DNA of 64,000 nt from Bolinopsis microptera (GCF_026151205.1 NC_087075.1:7210858-7274857), one strand, 5' to 3'; shown: positions 1 to 12,583, counted from the first letter of the stretch. Notes: generated from the sequence alone by a model not told the origin. Program-made: numbers and translations.

Positions 1-3000
1 GATACTGAAAGTGCTATCCCTGCGAAGATTGATCTCGAAGAAGGTTAGTTTGGAATACACAGATCAAAGATGAGGAAGCATGCTAATTGTAGCGTATTTT
101 AAAACTACAGCATACACTGTAGAATAAAATAACTGCAAGACTGAAATAGCAATAATAATGAAATATCGTCTATTATGAAATGTAATTAACACGCAATGGA
201 TGAGAATGTAGCGTCCACCCGGGGTCCGCCTCGCACACAGAATTGCATTACTCGTTGCTCGGACAATTAAAACGACAATTAATTAAACCAAATACTACAG
301 GTGAGATAGTCGAGGAAGAGGAGACGACACCAACAGGACCCTACAGATACACTCGGGAGGAGATGGTAGCACTACGTGAAGCTCAGGATAAGATCTTACC
401 TGATGTACCTAAGTATGAGTGTATTATGGATAGACCCATTCTGAAAGCAGAACCCCAGCGACCAAGGTAACTAGTGTTAACTGAATTGTATATTATAGAT
501 ACTCGATTATTTCGTGTAAGGAAAATTGAAGATCTAGCAAATACTTGGTTGTTCTTCAAGTAATCAATTGAAAGTTATCACTTAGACTAGTTGCCACAAT
601 ATTAAAGCGCGCTTGATTTAAATGCAATCCAAGCTCAAGGCCATTATTAATGTTATTATAAATCTTTAGCGATCTAGTCGATTAGTAAAATAGATCAATT
701 AACAATCAATTAAGATGATTTTAAAACTTCATTCTCAGGCCTAACAACCAATTCGTGCCATCGTGGGAGCAGTCAGGCAGCAGGAACAGGTCACGAGGAG
801 GAGGGGACAGAAACCGGAGCATGGACAAAAACCACTCCAGCATGGTCATGAAAGGACCTAGGATTATCGAACATACTCTCGCACCCATTCAGGTACCATT
901 TCAATCTATTCAACAATTTGTTTGCTATTTATTAGCAAATTTGATTAACAGTGGATCTCAGTAAACCTCACGCTGTTAAATGTAATTTCGTTAATTGGAT
1001 AACAAATAAATAATTCTGTATGATCGAGTATTATTGTCCAGCTCATTAAATCACTTTTTTCTGCAGACACGTAAGAAGAGCAATAACGCTTGGCTCACCA
1101 AACGAGAGGACGGCACCAAGAAAGACCCTGCTAAAGTACCGGACTCGAAACTGCTGCGCGGAAACATTGTTGCTATCCTCAACAAAATCACTCCGCAGAA
1201 CTTCAAGGATTTAAGTGTACAGATACTGCAGCTGGGTATTGATAACATGGACAAACTGGAGGTAGCAGTGGAGATTATTTTTGAGAAAGCCGTGTTGGAG
1301 CCAGCGTTCAGTCAAACTTATGCCAACCTCTGTAAGGTAAGTTTCTATGATATAAATGCCAACTTGTTTATAGTGTAAGTTTCTATTATCCATTATACAT
1401 ATAATAATTTAGTACTAGTACATAATATAGTATTCATTGAATAAGAATATCTAATAACATACCAGTGTCTAGTACGTTATTAAATTTAAAATCATTAATT
1501 CCTCAGATAATGGGATCGATTAAGTTTCCCGAAGAGCAAAACGCCAAAGTGTCTCCATTTAGGAAAACTCTGCTGAACAGATGCCAGAAAGAGTTCTTCA
1601 GGGAGAAGAGTGATGAGGATAAAATCAACAAAAAGATGGACGAACTTCAGGCGCGCAGTGAGTTTCAACAACACATATTTATAATTAACATACTGCCATT
1701 GCTCACCAATAGTATTAGTAAAAAAAATTTTTTGGTTACTATTTACGTATATGGGGATGTACAAAAAACTTTCCAAGATGATCGGACGAAAAAGTGAAAA
1801 TTCAGGTCAGTCTACCCCTCAGTTGCCCATGCTTATCAATACAGTTCACCTCCGCTGACGTTTCTCACCAATAAAATCCCCCTCCGCTGACGTTTCTCAC
1901 CAATAAAATCCCCCTCCGCTGACGTTTCTCACCAATAAAATCCCCCTCAGCTGACTTAACAGAGAACGAGAAGCAGGCTCACAACGAGGAATTGTTGTAC
2001 CAGCGTGGCAAGCTGAAAAAGAAGATGCTGGGTAACATCAACTTCATTGGGGAGCTTTTCAACCTTGGCATGTTGTCCTCTAAAATCATCATCAGCCAGT
2101 GTATCGGTAACCTGCTGGCTAAACGAGCGCAAGGAAAGTTGGATGACGAAGTGATAGAATGTCTCGCTAAGTTGTTCTCTACCGTCGGACTAAAACTTGA
2201 GAACGAGTGCGACGATGAACTTAAGAAACGAGCTTTCGAGAAAAGTTTCGGTGACTTCAAAGAAGTGGGATCAAGTATGTTTTTCAACTTTTGATAAGAT
2301 AGGCTAAGTAACCTCTGCTGAAACATTTGCATAACATAATTATTATTTATTTAACTGTTCAAGATTGCAGCTACGTTTTACTGTACTCTAAAATCTAATC
2401 CTTTTGTAGATTCGAGCTACGCGTACCGTATACGGTTCATGATACAAGACGTTGTGGAGTTGCGTGATAATAACTGGGTGCCGCGCCGTATTGAGGCAAA
2501 ACCTCAGAGAATAGATGATATACACAGAGAACACGCGAAGGAAGAGCAACAGAAGAAAATGGAGGCTGCCGTTGCCCAGAGCAGCAGGAAATCTAAATCA
2601 AGTAAGTTTTTGCTTTTGGAAGAGAAAGCAAAGGGGGCTGCCAAAACAGCAGATAACCTGTTGTACAGTGAGGTTGACAATAAAGCAATAAATAAACCGA
2701 TTGGCTCATTCATTAATTTATTAATTAATTTATTCATTAATTGACTAATTGTTTAATTAATAGGAGCAGACAGTCGTGATGAGAGAGGACGAGGCAGCAG
2801 GGACGGAAGAATGGACAAACACGAGTACAGCATTGCCCCAAAACGTGTCAACACTAACATAGACATGAGCAAACTGTCTGGAGCCAACCAGGTATTTAAT
2901 TGGTTAATTGATTAATTAGTTAATAAGTTAATTAGGTTATTATTAAGTATGGTAAAGGTGATATAGGGGCAACGACTATTGGTACAGTCGAAAAAGGGAA

Positions 3001-6000
3001 CAAAACAGCTTAACCGATCATGTTATTATGAAACATTTAAAAATGCATTTTCCGAAGAAATATTAACGTTATTTTAGAAATTTATTCCCCGAAATATTAA
3101 CGGTATTTTAGAAATGTATTTCTCAGAAGGTGGACTCTGGAAACCTGATTCTTGGCCCGTCTCGAGCCCAATGGGGTAGAGGAAGTGGTACTGGTAGTGG
3201 AACCAACAGCCCACTTAGTGGCAGCAAGGAGGACCTCTCAACCAACAAGTTAGTTTATTTAACTAGTGTAAAGTTTACAGTTTCGGTATTTAAGATCGTG
3301 ATTATTTCATTACACAATTGATTTAAACTTTGACTTTAAAGTTTCTTTTTGGATTGGTGATTAGTTTATGATTTAACAATTCGGCTGAATACATTTATTT
3401 TTACCAAAATATGTCAATTATCTGTATGGTTGATCCAGCTAATCTCTATATTTAATCCTTCCTATTAACTATTCCTCCTGCAGCCGGTTTGACATGCTGA
3501 CAAAGAAACAGAACCTGGTACCAGGACGAACCAGCAGTGCCCCCGCGCCGCGCAAGGCCATGGACAGAGACAGGGAACGTGCTAGCGCTCTCGCTCACGC
3601 TCAAGCCATTGGTCGTGGCAAAGGAGTGAGTGATTTCTTATCTTGTTTTGACTTTCTCCTTTGTTATAACAAGCCCTTTAGTTTGGTTTTGACCACACTT
3701 TTTTGTTACCCACAGCCTTCTCTCTGTAATTATCATCGAACCACTAATTACCAAATTACTGTGCTAATTACCTCATAATATTAATACCATGCTAATTAAT
3801 TAATTACCCTCTATTTTCGCAGCGCGGACGAACGCCATCTCCGTCTCCAGTGCGATCAGCTCCAGGGAAAGTAGATGCTCTGAGTGAAGAGGATATAAGG
3901 AAGAAGACTAAGAGTATCCTGACAGAGTACTTTGACATTGAAGAGATTGAAGTGAGTATAGAACTGTAGTTTGAAGGGATAGAACAGAGTTCCCTGTGTA
4001 TTTGAGACTGTAGTTTGAAAGGATAGAAGATACTTCCCTGTGTATTTGAGACTGTAGTTTGAACAGTTACTATTGAACTGATAGTGCTCAATATGTTTGT
4101 AATTGTCAATATATTGAGTTTGTAATTGTTTGTAATTGTCAATATATTGAGTTTGTAATAGTTATAACTCCCAGGAAGCGTGCGCCTGTATCAAGGACGA
4201 GTTACAGCTTGTAAAGAAACACAATATCTTCATACAAGAAGCTATTGATATCGTCATGGAGGCTAAACCAAAGGTAATCTTCATTATTGTTATTTGGGAG
4301 GGGGATGGTGCAAGATATCTGTTGTAGAACGATCAGCTATGATATAAGCTTTTGCGTGCTCTTGTAACCACTTCGCTAGCACACAAACTTTATTAATAAA
4401 TTAGTTAATTAATTAATATTTAACATGACTGACGGCTAATTATTTTCAGAGTCTGAGGCTGTTAGGAGAACTGTTCCCCGCTTTGTTCCAGGAGGATCCT
4501 CCTCTCATGACCGCAGACGGTCTGCTCTCTGGTAAGTAACACGTCACGTGGTGCTAGTAACACGTCACGTGGTTCTAGTAACACGTCACGTGATGCTAGT
4601 AACACGTCACGTGGTGCTAGTAACACGTCACGTGGTGCTAGTAACACGTCACGTGGTGCTAGTAACACGTCACGTGGTGCTAGTAACACGTCACGTGGTG
4701 CTAGTAACACGTCACGTGGTGCTAGTAACACGTCACGTGGTGCTAGTAACACGTGGTGTAATTGTCATGTCACATGGTGTTGTGTGAGGAGGGGGTTTTA
4801 TGTAACTTACTTCAGACCAGTAGCCCAGTTCCTTCTACTCTCCTTTACAGGTTTCCAGCCAGCGTTCGAAGTAGCACAGGATCTCGCTATAGACGTGCCT
4901 GCAGTGTACGCTAACTTTGGTAAACTGCTCGGACAGACCTTTGCTAAGGGTCACCTCACTTTCAAGGTCATCAAGGGAGCTCTCGGTCCTCTGAGAGCGT
5001 CAGACAAGGCTGGTCTTGTCATGTGCGAGGTAAATTCTTAACATTCAATTCTTCAATACTTAGCAATTAGCATTCTATACTTAGTTGGCTTCTGTTCTGT
5101 AATCTTAGCTCGTTGGGTTTTTCGGTATTTATACTGAATTGAGCGAATTTCGTAATAACTGCTACAATTTTATGACCACTTTGATATGACTCATTAGTTT
5201 TAAAAGTACGCGTCCGCCATTAAAAGTACGTGTTTTGACAGATAATCAAGAACGCGCTGGAAAACCTGGATGACAAGGGAAGCATGGATATTCAGCAGAG
5301 ATGGGGTAAAGACAAGATGTCCTGGTCCGACCTATGTGACGACCCAGTCCAGCTTATACAGAAGTGAGTTTAATGTGATATCCTCCTTTTAAATACGTCA
5401 ATTAATTAAGTGAACGTTCAGAATTGAGTTAAAAGTGATATCCTCCTTAAAAAATAAATTAAGTAATATGTTAGCGTTGGTAAAATATTGAGTTATAATG
5501 CCACTTTTCCCAGGTATAAACTAGACTTCTTGTCTACAACTTCCGAGCCAAAAGAGTCCATATCCGAGTCTGACATTGACATCACTGTGACACTCAGGAA
5601 CTTCTTTGAAGATTCCAACTCCTCTCAAAATGATGTTTTCTCCTACATAGACGTGAGTTACAAAAGTTTATCGGTGCAATGATCAGTTGAATTTGATAAG
5701 CTTATTGGTCGATACTCGATTTAGATTAATTGATATAGTATTTGCGTGGATATAGTATCTGCGTTACCATTTGTTTAAATGTGGCAGCTAATTTTCCCTC
5801 CCTCCTCATTTCTTAACCTCTCCCAGAAAACTGTGTCCGAGAAAGCTCAAAAAGAAGGACAATTCATCAAAGACTTGATGAATGTATCGTGTACTTTCTG
5901 CTTTGAGGCGGACCCCAAAGCCATCGGAATGTATGAGATATCAGAAGACAACTTCTCAAAAGTGATGCCCATACTGAAGAAATATCTACAATCTGGTAAA

Positions 6001-6409
6001 GATAATTCTGATCTGGAGCTCCACGCTCTGGACGCTGCCCAGCTACTTCTGCACGAGATGAAGCACCCCCGAGGTTTGTTCCACCTCATTTCTTTGTCAT
6101 TATCCACGAAATGAAACATTTCACAGCTTTGTTCCGCCTCGTATATGTTTCATTAACCTCGAGATAAATCAGCAAACACTCCAGAGGTTTGTTACTTTAA
6201 ATTTTAAAAGCTAAACAATTCTCTCAGATTTGGCGTACATTCTGTTTGGAAAGCTGGAGGATGACGAGATAATCACAGAGAATGGTTTCCGACACTGGCG
6301 GGAGAACGGCAAGGAACAGCAGGGGCACGGAGTAATGCGACAAAACCTCAAATCCTTTTACTTGGAGCTTAGTCAGGACTCTGCCGACGATTCTGAAACG
6401 GGCTCGTGA
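1..6409 (+). CDS. EIF4G: eIF4G-like translation initiation scaffold, 3' part (18 exons)
   Basis: This is the scaffold of the eIF4F cap-binding complex, joining eIF4E, eIF4A and eIF3 in the cytoplasm; the N-terminal part lies upstream of the window. Exons by splice sites and phase: 1-43, 301-466, 739-892, 1067-1336, 1507-1657, 1963-2274, 2410-2601, 2764-2891, 3127-3248, 3484-3625, 3823-3952, 4175-4273, 4450-4531, 4851-5029, 5242-5363, 5514-5652, 5827-6073, 6228-6409 (TGA). Exon 2 carries YTREEMV, which fits the eIF4E-binding consensus Y-x4-L-hydrophobic with Met for Leu. Exons 4-7 form the MIF4G HEAT domain ([38 protein letters not shown]). An RS/G-rich linker follows. Exons 11-14 form the MA3 domain ([21 protein letters not shown]). 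Exons 15-18 give a C-terminal W2/eIF5C-like HEAT region ending in an acidic tail. The eIF4E motif argues for eIF4G1/3 rather than DAP5/eIF4G2. All joins checked keep phase. Confidence 0.93.
1851..1946. repeat. 32-bp tandem repeat x3 in eIF4G intron
   Basis: Three perfect or near-perfect head-to-tail copies of a 32-bp unit beginning TCCGCTGACG and ending in a run of five C, just upstream of the exon 6 acceptor (AG at 1961-1962). The pyrimidine-rich end of the unit may serve as part of the polypyrimidine tract. Confidence 0.9.
4538..4755. repeat. 21-bp CACGTG (E-box) minisatellite in eIF4G intron
   Basis: About ten and a half copies of a 21-bp unit containing ACACGTCACGTGGTG follow directly on the splice donor of exon 13 (GTAAGTAACACG). 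Because 21 is a multiple of three, both strands show long open frames of a repeated 7-residue motif; these are artefacts. The core CACGTG palindrome is shared with arrays elsewhere in the window. Confidence 0.92.
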
Positions 6410-6525
6410 AATTACATATATCCCTAGTGAAATGTGTGCGAGTAGTTTTTATATTTTGCGGGAACTCGTATTTCTAAGTTATTTTTGTGATGGGTATGGT
6501 GTTGTTTTTGTTTTGGTTGCCGTTG

Positions 6526-6630
6526 GTGACGTCACGCGGTGGTGTGATGACGACACGTGGTGGTGTGATGACGTCACGTGGTGGTGTGATGGCGTCACGT
6601 GGTGGTGTGATGGCGTCACGTGGTGGTACG
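6526..6630. repeat. E-box/CRE tandem array downstream of eIF4G
   Basis: About four and a half copies of a 21-bp unit with the core TGACGTCACGTGGTGGTG, joining a CRE palindrome (TGACGTCA) to an E-box (CACGTG). A further pair of CRE/E-box motifs sits at about 6970-7000. It is probably in the eIF4G 3' UTR or just beyond it. It resembles the intron array at 4538-4755 in both period and core. Confidence 0.85.
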
Positions 6631-8461
6631 TGACAATGGATTGTGCGATGTTCTCTATCATGAGTGTTAAGCATTTACCCAGAGATCCCTCCTTCTCATC
6701 AAAATGTACTCCATTTTCTCAACTAATTAAAAAATTGTGACGTCACCAGTTCACCTCGTAATGTCCTCCTTTTGACACCTCATGTCACCTATCCAGGACC
6801 CCCAGCCTCTTCCAGTACTTCGCTCTCTCGCTCCTTGTCGGTACTCATACCTGCTGCTGTTCTCACGTACCTGACATAGATAACATCTCTTATCTTAAAC
6901 AGTGAGTAGGCTGAAATCTGTAGTGGCTGGAGATTCCTGGCAAAGGAGAGTCGGCTCATCACTCGGTGTGATGACGTCACGTGGTGTTGTGGTGACGTCA
7001 TAGATCTGAAGATCTCTGGGTATTTGTATTGAGCTTGACCATATTTTGTACCACAGCTAAGCCTATTTATTGAATAGTTCTTTATGTCAAATTGCTTATT
7101 AGTACGACTAAATCTTTCTAACGATCGCCACGGAATCGGTAAGATTTTTAGTTAGTGTAACTGCTTCTTTTATTTGGTTTTTTAAAGAGGAATATTTACA
7201 GTTGAGTGTTTTAAGATCGAATTCTTGAAGCGAAGGTTAACCGGTGTAATTTTGGCGGCCCTATCCTAAAGTTAGTTTTAGTTTGATTTGATAGTTTAAA
7301 CATCTCCCTTTTTCATCACTAGTGAAGTTTAAAATCGATAAAAAAAGGAAAAAAAAGTTTGAGAAAAATTCGTTTGTGCGTAAAAACAGTAATATTACAT
7401 GAGTTTTAAGTATTGCAATAGTGAAATGTATACTAATTGATTGATTAATTAGTTAATTGATTAATTAATTAATATAGTCTGCAAATTGCGTTTACCATGT
7501 AAACCCCCGCAGATGTTTATTTATGATTTCAAGCCGAATGATCGAGATATATTTTGACACGAATTCAGACACAAGAAAAAGTTTTGAAAATACACTCTTG
7601 CAATACTTTTTAATGATGTTGTGTGCTTCATCGAACTTTAGATCGCTAAGACATTTTGATTCCCTTACTCTAGTCAGAAAACTCGGATTTGAAGCACATG
7701 GCTGATTTTATTGATAAATTTGTATCACAAATTTGTATTTAATGATCAGGTGATATCAGTTTTATATTATAAAGGTAATTGTCGAGGCAGACTCTCGGGA
7801 GGGAGGCGAGGTGAACTAGTGTACTAGAGTTAACTCCCTCCTTTTAAAATGATCTTTAAACCCAGGATGACAGAATGCCGGATGTTTCATTTATTGTTTC
7901 CGGACACTATAAGACCATTTCAGCGGTGACCTAATCCTGATTTTGTCCAGCCATTTTTGAAAAACTTTAATCTAGAACTGACAAAACCAGGGTTACGAGT
8001 CCGCCCGGCAACAGTTTATCACCAAGTTGCGTCCACTGCCCATTTTCTCTCGTTTTGAAGTTATGTGAATCTCTGCTTTAATACTTGAGTTGTTATGCTT
8101 GCTATTCGTAAAAAAAGCTCGCACTATTCAATGGAGCATTTGGTGAACTTTAGTCAGTTTGGTAGAGTACGACTGTGTGGTTCAAGAATTGTTGAGCTGT
8201 GCGGTCACGTGCAAGTGAACGATCTTACTTTACTGCCTAAAGTTTGCTGCTGTTAAGACTACAGATTACAGTGACTTATTTAGTACCGACCCTATTATAG
8301 CAGACCAAATAATTTCATATTTGATGGAGTTCTGTTGAAATATAAGAGAGCGAAACAATCGTTGAAAATTTTATCAATTGATTTGAGTAATAATAATCAC
8401 GCGACCGATGGAAGTACATATTTTGCGTTATGCTATTGCTAAAACACGAGCTATGTCTGGT

Positions 8462-8506
8462 GGGTGACCTTGGTCCGGTGTGGGGCCTTTGCACCAGGTG
8501 TCACCC
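8462..8506. other. GC-rich hairpin in AT-rich flank
   Basis: GGGTGAC (8462-8468) pairs with GTCACCC (8500-8506), and inside it GGTG (8477-8480) pairs with CACC (8492-8495). The local GC content is much higher than the surroundings. No known snRNA, tRNA or 5S signature was recognised, so the role is unknown. Confidence 0.4.
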
Positions 8507-9056
8507 CCGGCCCAATGCAGACTCGCAGTTTTGTTAGATATTTGGTTGTGCTGGCGCAAGTACAATATCTGGGCTAGGTTTTGTATCTTATATAGCACTA
8601 ATTTATTATTTGTACTTTCAAAATGTTAGATATTACTAATATAGTAGTTGGGTTGTCATGCGTTAAAGTTGAAAGACTTCAACTGTAATACTGGAATTTG
8701 AAAAATGTGCGCCTTTAACTGTACCAAGACAATGAAATTCAAATGAAAATGTTTAGTGAAACCATATGTTTTAATTCATGATTATAGAACCGTATGATCG
8801 TGATAAACTCTTGGTGCGAAGGTAGTATTACTGATTTGTCTCCTGTCGATGTTAGCAAATTTATAATTTAGAGTCTAACAAACCAAGTTTTTTACTGAGT
8901 TTTGCATTTTAGAAGGAAAACAAAAAAAAGGCGATAACGAAGTTTCTTGTAGTTTAAACACCCCACTACGCGCGCACTAATTCGGATGATTCCATTGCCA
9001 TCATCAAATAGAAAAAGCCTAGTATAGGGGTCTATCACATTACGCGCTCCTACTAA

Positions 9057-9534
9057 ATCGCTCGCCCAAATTTTAAGAAAATTCTTGTGAAAAGGCCCTT
9101 AGGGTGTGAAATTGGTCTGAATCGGTGTATTTTTGGACGCTGATTCCGAATCACCCCCCATGACGTAGGGTAAAAATGCTTCCACGGAGAGTTATGGGCA
9201 AATAACCGTTTTGGTCACGTGACAGGCTAGTAAAACATGAATTCGATTGTTTAGGGCTCGGGTTAGGGTTAGGGTTGTGGTAAGGGTTATGGTTAGCTTC
9301 GGGGTTATGGTTAGGGTTGGGATTAGGGTTCATGTAAAATCGTTTTGTACGGCTGCAAAATCATAAAAACCAAAGTCACGTGAAATTTTTGGGCGAGCGA
9401 ATTAGTAAGAGCCCATATTTAATTACGTGATTAACAGGTGATACTCTTAAAACATTAGAACGTCGACGAGTCTAAACTCTAAACAGTTTTTTTGCCCATA
9501 ACTCTCCAGGGAAGCATTTTTACCCTACGTCATG
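9057..9534. repeat. Interleaved inverted repeats with telomere-like core
   Basis: Arm A (TCGCTCGCCCAAA, near 9057-9070) has its inverted copy at about 9385-9403. Arm B (43 bp, about 9160-9203, starting ATGACGTAGGG) has its inverted copy at about 9491-9534 with only a few mismatches. The order is A-B-A'-B', so the pairs cross instead of nesting. Between B and A' lie degenerate TTAGGG-like repeats (about 9256-9330). Confidence 0.8.
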
Positions 9535-9641
9535 GCCAATTTGACACACGCTGCAACCCCTTTTGATCGCGCGGCCGGCCGGCCGGCGTGCACGCTTCGC
9601 GTGCACGAGAGGTATACAACGTGTAGCAATGGCCAATAGAG

Positions 9642-11024
9642 TAGGGGGTGCACCATACAAATAAACTTGCTCGGATTTTAAAAATTTTTGTACCATTGTT
9701 TTCTAGAGACTGTGAGAATTTTCACAATACCAAATTTGTCGTACCTTTTTGAAAAGATCAGTGAGTTTCGCCTAGGTGCCATATTTGATGGTGCGCGGCT
9801 TTTGGAGCAAAATTTGCTATAAAAGTCGCGTAATTTGACCAAATTTGACCAAATTCGTTGATTTTTGTCGTATTATTTGGATATATCTTCAGTTCCTTGA
9901 ATGAAATCATTCTGAAAATTGGCGACGACCTTCCAATAGGGCTTTCACAACTGTCCGAAAAATTTGGTGGATATCGGAGTTGATATAGTGATCAAAATGG
10001 GGCAAAATACGCTGTTTTTAGCTGTAACATAATGTTTGATGGTTGGATATGCTTTAAACTTTTCGGACACCTTCCTTGTAAGTCTATGAGTAAGCTTTCC
10101 AATTTTTGTTGCAATCGGAGGTCGGGAAGGATACTTAATATCTATTTGTGTGAAGAAAATTGTGCTGGCCGAAATTAGCGCTAAAAAACCATCCTACAGT
10201 CGGCACGCGCGGCTCACTGTCGATGGCGCACTACCTAAATAGAGTAATTATATTCATATTATGTCAGCGCGAGCGATAAGATCTCATTGTTTTCTATATT
10301 CGGTGTGAAAATATGAGCTAGAACAGACGTAATCTCGTTATGGCTGTTTGAAATTTATGATTGTGCGGATTAAACGCAAAAACGCTTGCGGAGTGACAAT
10401 ATTCAAACTTCGATAAAGTATATCAAGTAGGTAGTGCGCCATCGACAGTGAGCCGCGCGTGCCGACTGTAGGATGGTTTTTTAGCGCTAATTTCGGCCAG
10501 CACAATTTTCTTCAAACAAATAGATATTGAGTATTCTTCCCGACCTCCAATTGCAACAAAAATTGGTAAGCTTACTCATAGACTTACAAGGAAAGTGTCC
10601 GAAAAATTTAAAGCATATCCAACCATCAGACATTATGTTACAGCTAAAAGCAGCGTATTTTGCCCCATTTTTATCACTATATCAACTCCGATATCCACCA
10701 AATTTTTCGGACAGTTGTGAAAGCTCTATTGGAAGGTCGTCGCCAATTTCCAGAATGATCTCATTTAAGGAACTGAAGATAAATCCGAATAATACGACAA
10801 AAATGGTCAAATTTGGACGAATTTGGTCAAATTACGCGACTTTTACAGCTGCTTTTGCTCCAAAAGCCGCGCACCATCAAATATGGCACCTAGGCGAAAC
10901 TCACTGATCTTTCCAAAAAGGTATGACAAATTTTGTATTGTGAAAATTCTCACAGTCTCTAGAAAACAGTGGTACAAAAATTTTAAAAATCCGAGCAAGT
11001 TTATTTTTTATCGTGCACCCCCTA
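9642..11024. mobile_element. Foldback (long inverted repeat) element, ~595-bp arms
   Basis: Left arm 9642-10236 and right arm 10429-11024 are near-complete reverse complements separated by a loop of about 190 bp. The termini read TA-GGGGGTGCAC ... GTGCACCCCC-TA, so a TA target duplication like that of Tc1/mariner-type non-autonomous elements is plausible. Arms differ by scattered substitutions and small indels. No transposase frame is present; the open frames at 10527-11119 are simply the right arm read through. A fold of this length would form a long hairpin RNA if transcribed. Confidence 0.88.
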
Positions 11025-11029
11025 TATCA

Positions 11030-11420
11030 AGTGGGTACAGGGTACTTCTCGATAATAGTAGAGGCTCTTACGGGCATTGTCTGCTCGATACGCTAGGGAC
11101 CCCAGATACACCTTACTAGACGTATTTTTGACCGTAGAATCGATTAAAAGTGGTTTCAAGATGATTAGACTGAGTTAGCGCGGTTAAAATCGCAAAAAAA
11201 CCGATTTTTGGGCCAAAAATAGGCCAAAAAACCATGTTTTTTGATAATTTGAGCAAGTTAATTTTGTTGGCATGTCGGCAAAACTTGCATGAAGATAGCT
11301 AAAAGACAGCCGCACAAGATGGTATAAAAATAAAACAAATCCCTCTATTTTAGCGCAGGTAGAAATCCAAAAAAGTGGTAAAAATTTTGACTTTTTTGCG
11401 CGCAATTTATTTTTGGTACT
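11030..11420 (+). repeat. Dispersed repeat, copy 1
   Basis: This segment recurs in reverse complement at about 21280-21890. Shared blocks include GAGGCTCTTACGGGC, the stretch around CGTAGAATCGATTAAAA, AAAAAACCATGTTTTTT, TTAATTTTGTTGG and CCAAAAAAGTGGTAAAA. It directly follows the foldback element. No coding potential was recognised. Confidence 0.75.
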
Positions 11421-11834
11421 TATATGCTATATTTTGGAAATTTTTGAAGATATATCTTGTAATAACAACTAATTTAAATATATTTGATATAATTTTTACT
11501 AAAAAATTCATGTTTAATAGAACCAAAATTTTAGGTGCGCCGCGCATATTTTCGAAGATTTACACCGTGGTATGAAAATCGAGCGCTAAACCAAATAATG
11601 TCATATTTTCACAAGAATACTTAGGTTGTTTTTTAGTGTTATTGTCGCATTTCGAAACTCCTTTTCACCCTATTTGGTTATCGTTTTGATGTGTAATTTT
11701 ATTACTAACTATGTTTTTATGTATTCTCTTTGATGTGGAGTACCCATTCATACTATTTCCTATAGTTTTATCATACGCTTTTTCCTCTAAAGTCGGCTCC
11801 ATTTGTGACATACTTCTTATCTTATACATAGTTT

Positions 11835-12010
11835 ATCGTGGTTCGTTGATGCTGAATTGGTCTGGATACATTTTCTTTTGGAGCTCCAATACCGCAGCAG
11901 TCGCTGACTAAAGGCTTCTCACTAATTTCATTCAGAACCTCCTCAATATTATTATTAACCAGCAGTTGCTCGTTCTCTGATTCTGATAGACCGGACCATA
12001 AATGATTACG
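11835..12010 (-). pseudogene. LINE ORF1 fragment (RRM/CTD part), antisense
   Basis: On the minus strand the frame reads RNHLWSGLSESENEQLL, then EVLNEISEKP and IGAPKENVSRPI. This pattern parallels the ORF1 at 16932-17795 (RNLLIFGLPEEKEE, EVLETIGIKP, RIGKKK..STRPV), so it is probably the middle of the same kind of non-LTR retrotransposon ORF1. The N-terminal coiled-coil piece appears further upstream on the same strand (13180-13475), the two being separated by a plus-strand LINE fragment. Confidence 0.6.
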
Positions 12011-12029
12011 TTTTTGCTTCACTCAATCT

Positions 12030-12583
12030 GGTTTTCTACATTTTTTTACTGCAGGGGGAGGCCTCTCAAAGAACGGTCAAATGATAGTCTTTTTATCACA
12101 CAGAAGCACTGTATAAGAATCCTTTTTGGTGATCTCGACTCATATCTAGATAAACAATCAACATGTGCAAGAACTAGACCATATGGCATGCAAATACTAG
12201 GCCATAAATATTTTGAAAAGGAGCATACGAAACCCATTTTTAATAGGTTAAAAATTCTTACGGCTCAAAACTTGTACAAATATCACTGTATTTTAGAATT
12301 CTCTAAGATTATCAAGTACCACTGCCCATACTCCCTTTATGAGGCTATCAACATTTCAAACCGTGCAACGAGTCTAACGGTTATTCTTCTAAATAAATCA
12401 AATACCTTTTTGTTTAATGCAGCCAAGCTTTGGAACACTGTTCATAAAAAAATTTTAACTTCAAGCAATTGTCTAGAAACTTCCATTAACTTGATAAAAT
12501 TGAGAACGAAAGCACTATTAATACAATCACAGGCTGCTGACTTAAAAGATACTTGGACTCCAAACAATTTTAAGTTACAGTAA
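12030..12583 (+). pseudogene. LINE reverse transcriptase C-terminal fragment (Jockey/CR1-like)
   Basis: The frame encodes a typical post-RT tail of Jockey/CR1-type LINEs: QKHCIRILFGD, then TKPIFNRLKILTAQNLY and a region ending in a stop at 12583. The catalytic RT core and endonuclease are absent (5' truncation, usual for LINE insertions). The downstream AT-rich TTGATA-like run (about 12780-12830) may be the element's 3' tail. It could complement the C-terminus missing from the LINE at 24430-26324, but family identity is not shown. Confidence 0.65.

Larger units (their letters stand above)
6410..9050. other. 3' flank of eIF4G and gene-free sequence
   Basis: This stretch holds the eIF4G 3' UTR (its end is not determined) followed by AT-rich sequence with no convincing coding region. 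It contains the CACGTG/TGACGTCA arrays at 6526-6630 and about 6965-7000 and a small GC-rich hairpin at 8462-8506. Open frames here are short and show no recognisable motifs. Confidence 0.6.

Noticed and set aside
4462-4787. Long frames of repeated LLAPRDV / VTRHVVL on both strands
   Set aside because: They are produced by the 21-bp minisatellite in an eIF4G intron; the period is a multiple of three so no stop arises. Not a gene.
10527-11119. Open frames of 126 and 98 codons
   Set aside because: They fall on the right arm of the foldback element, lack any protein motif and have no conserved counterpart in the left arm.
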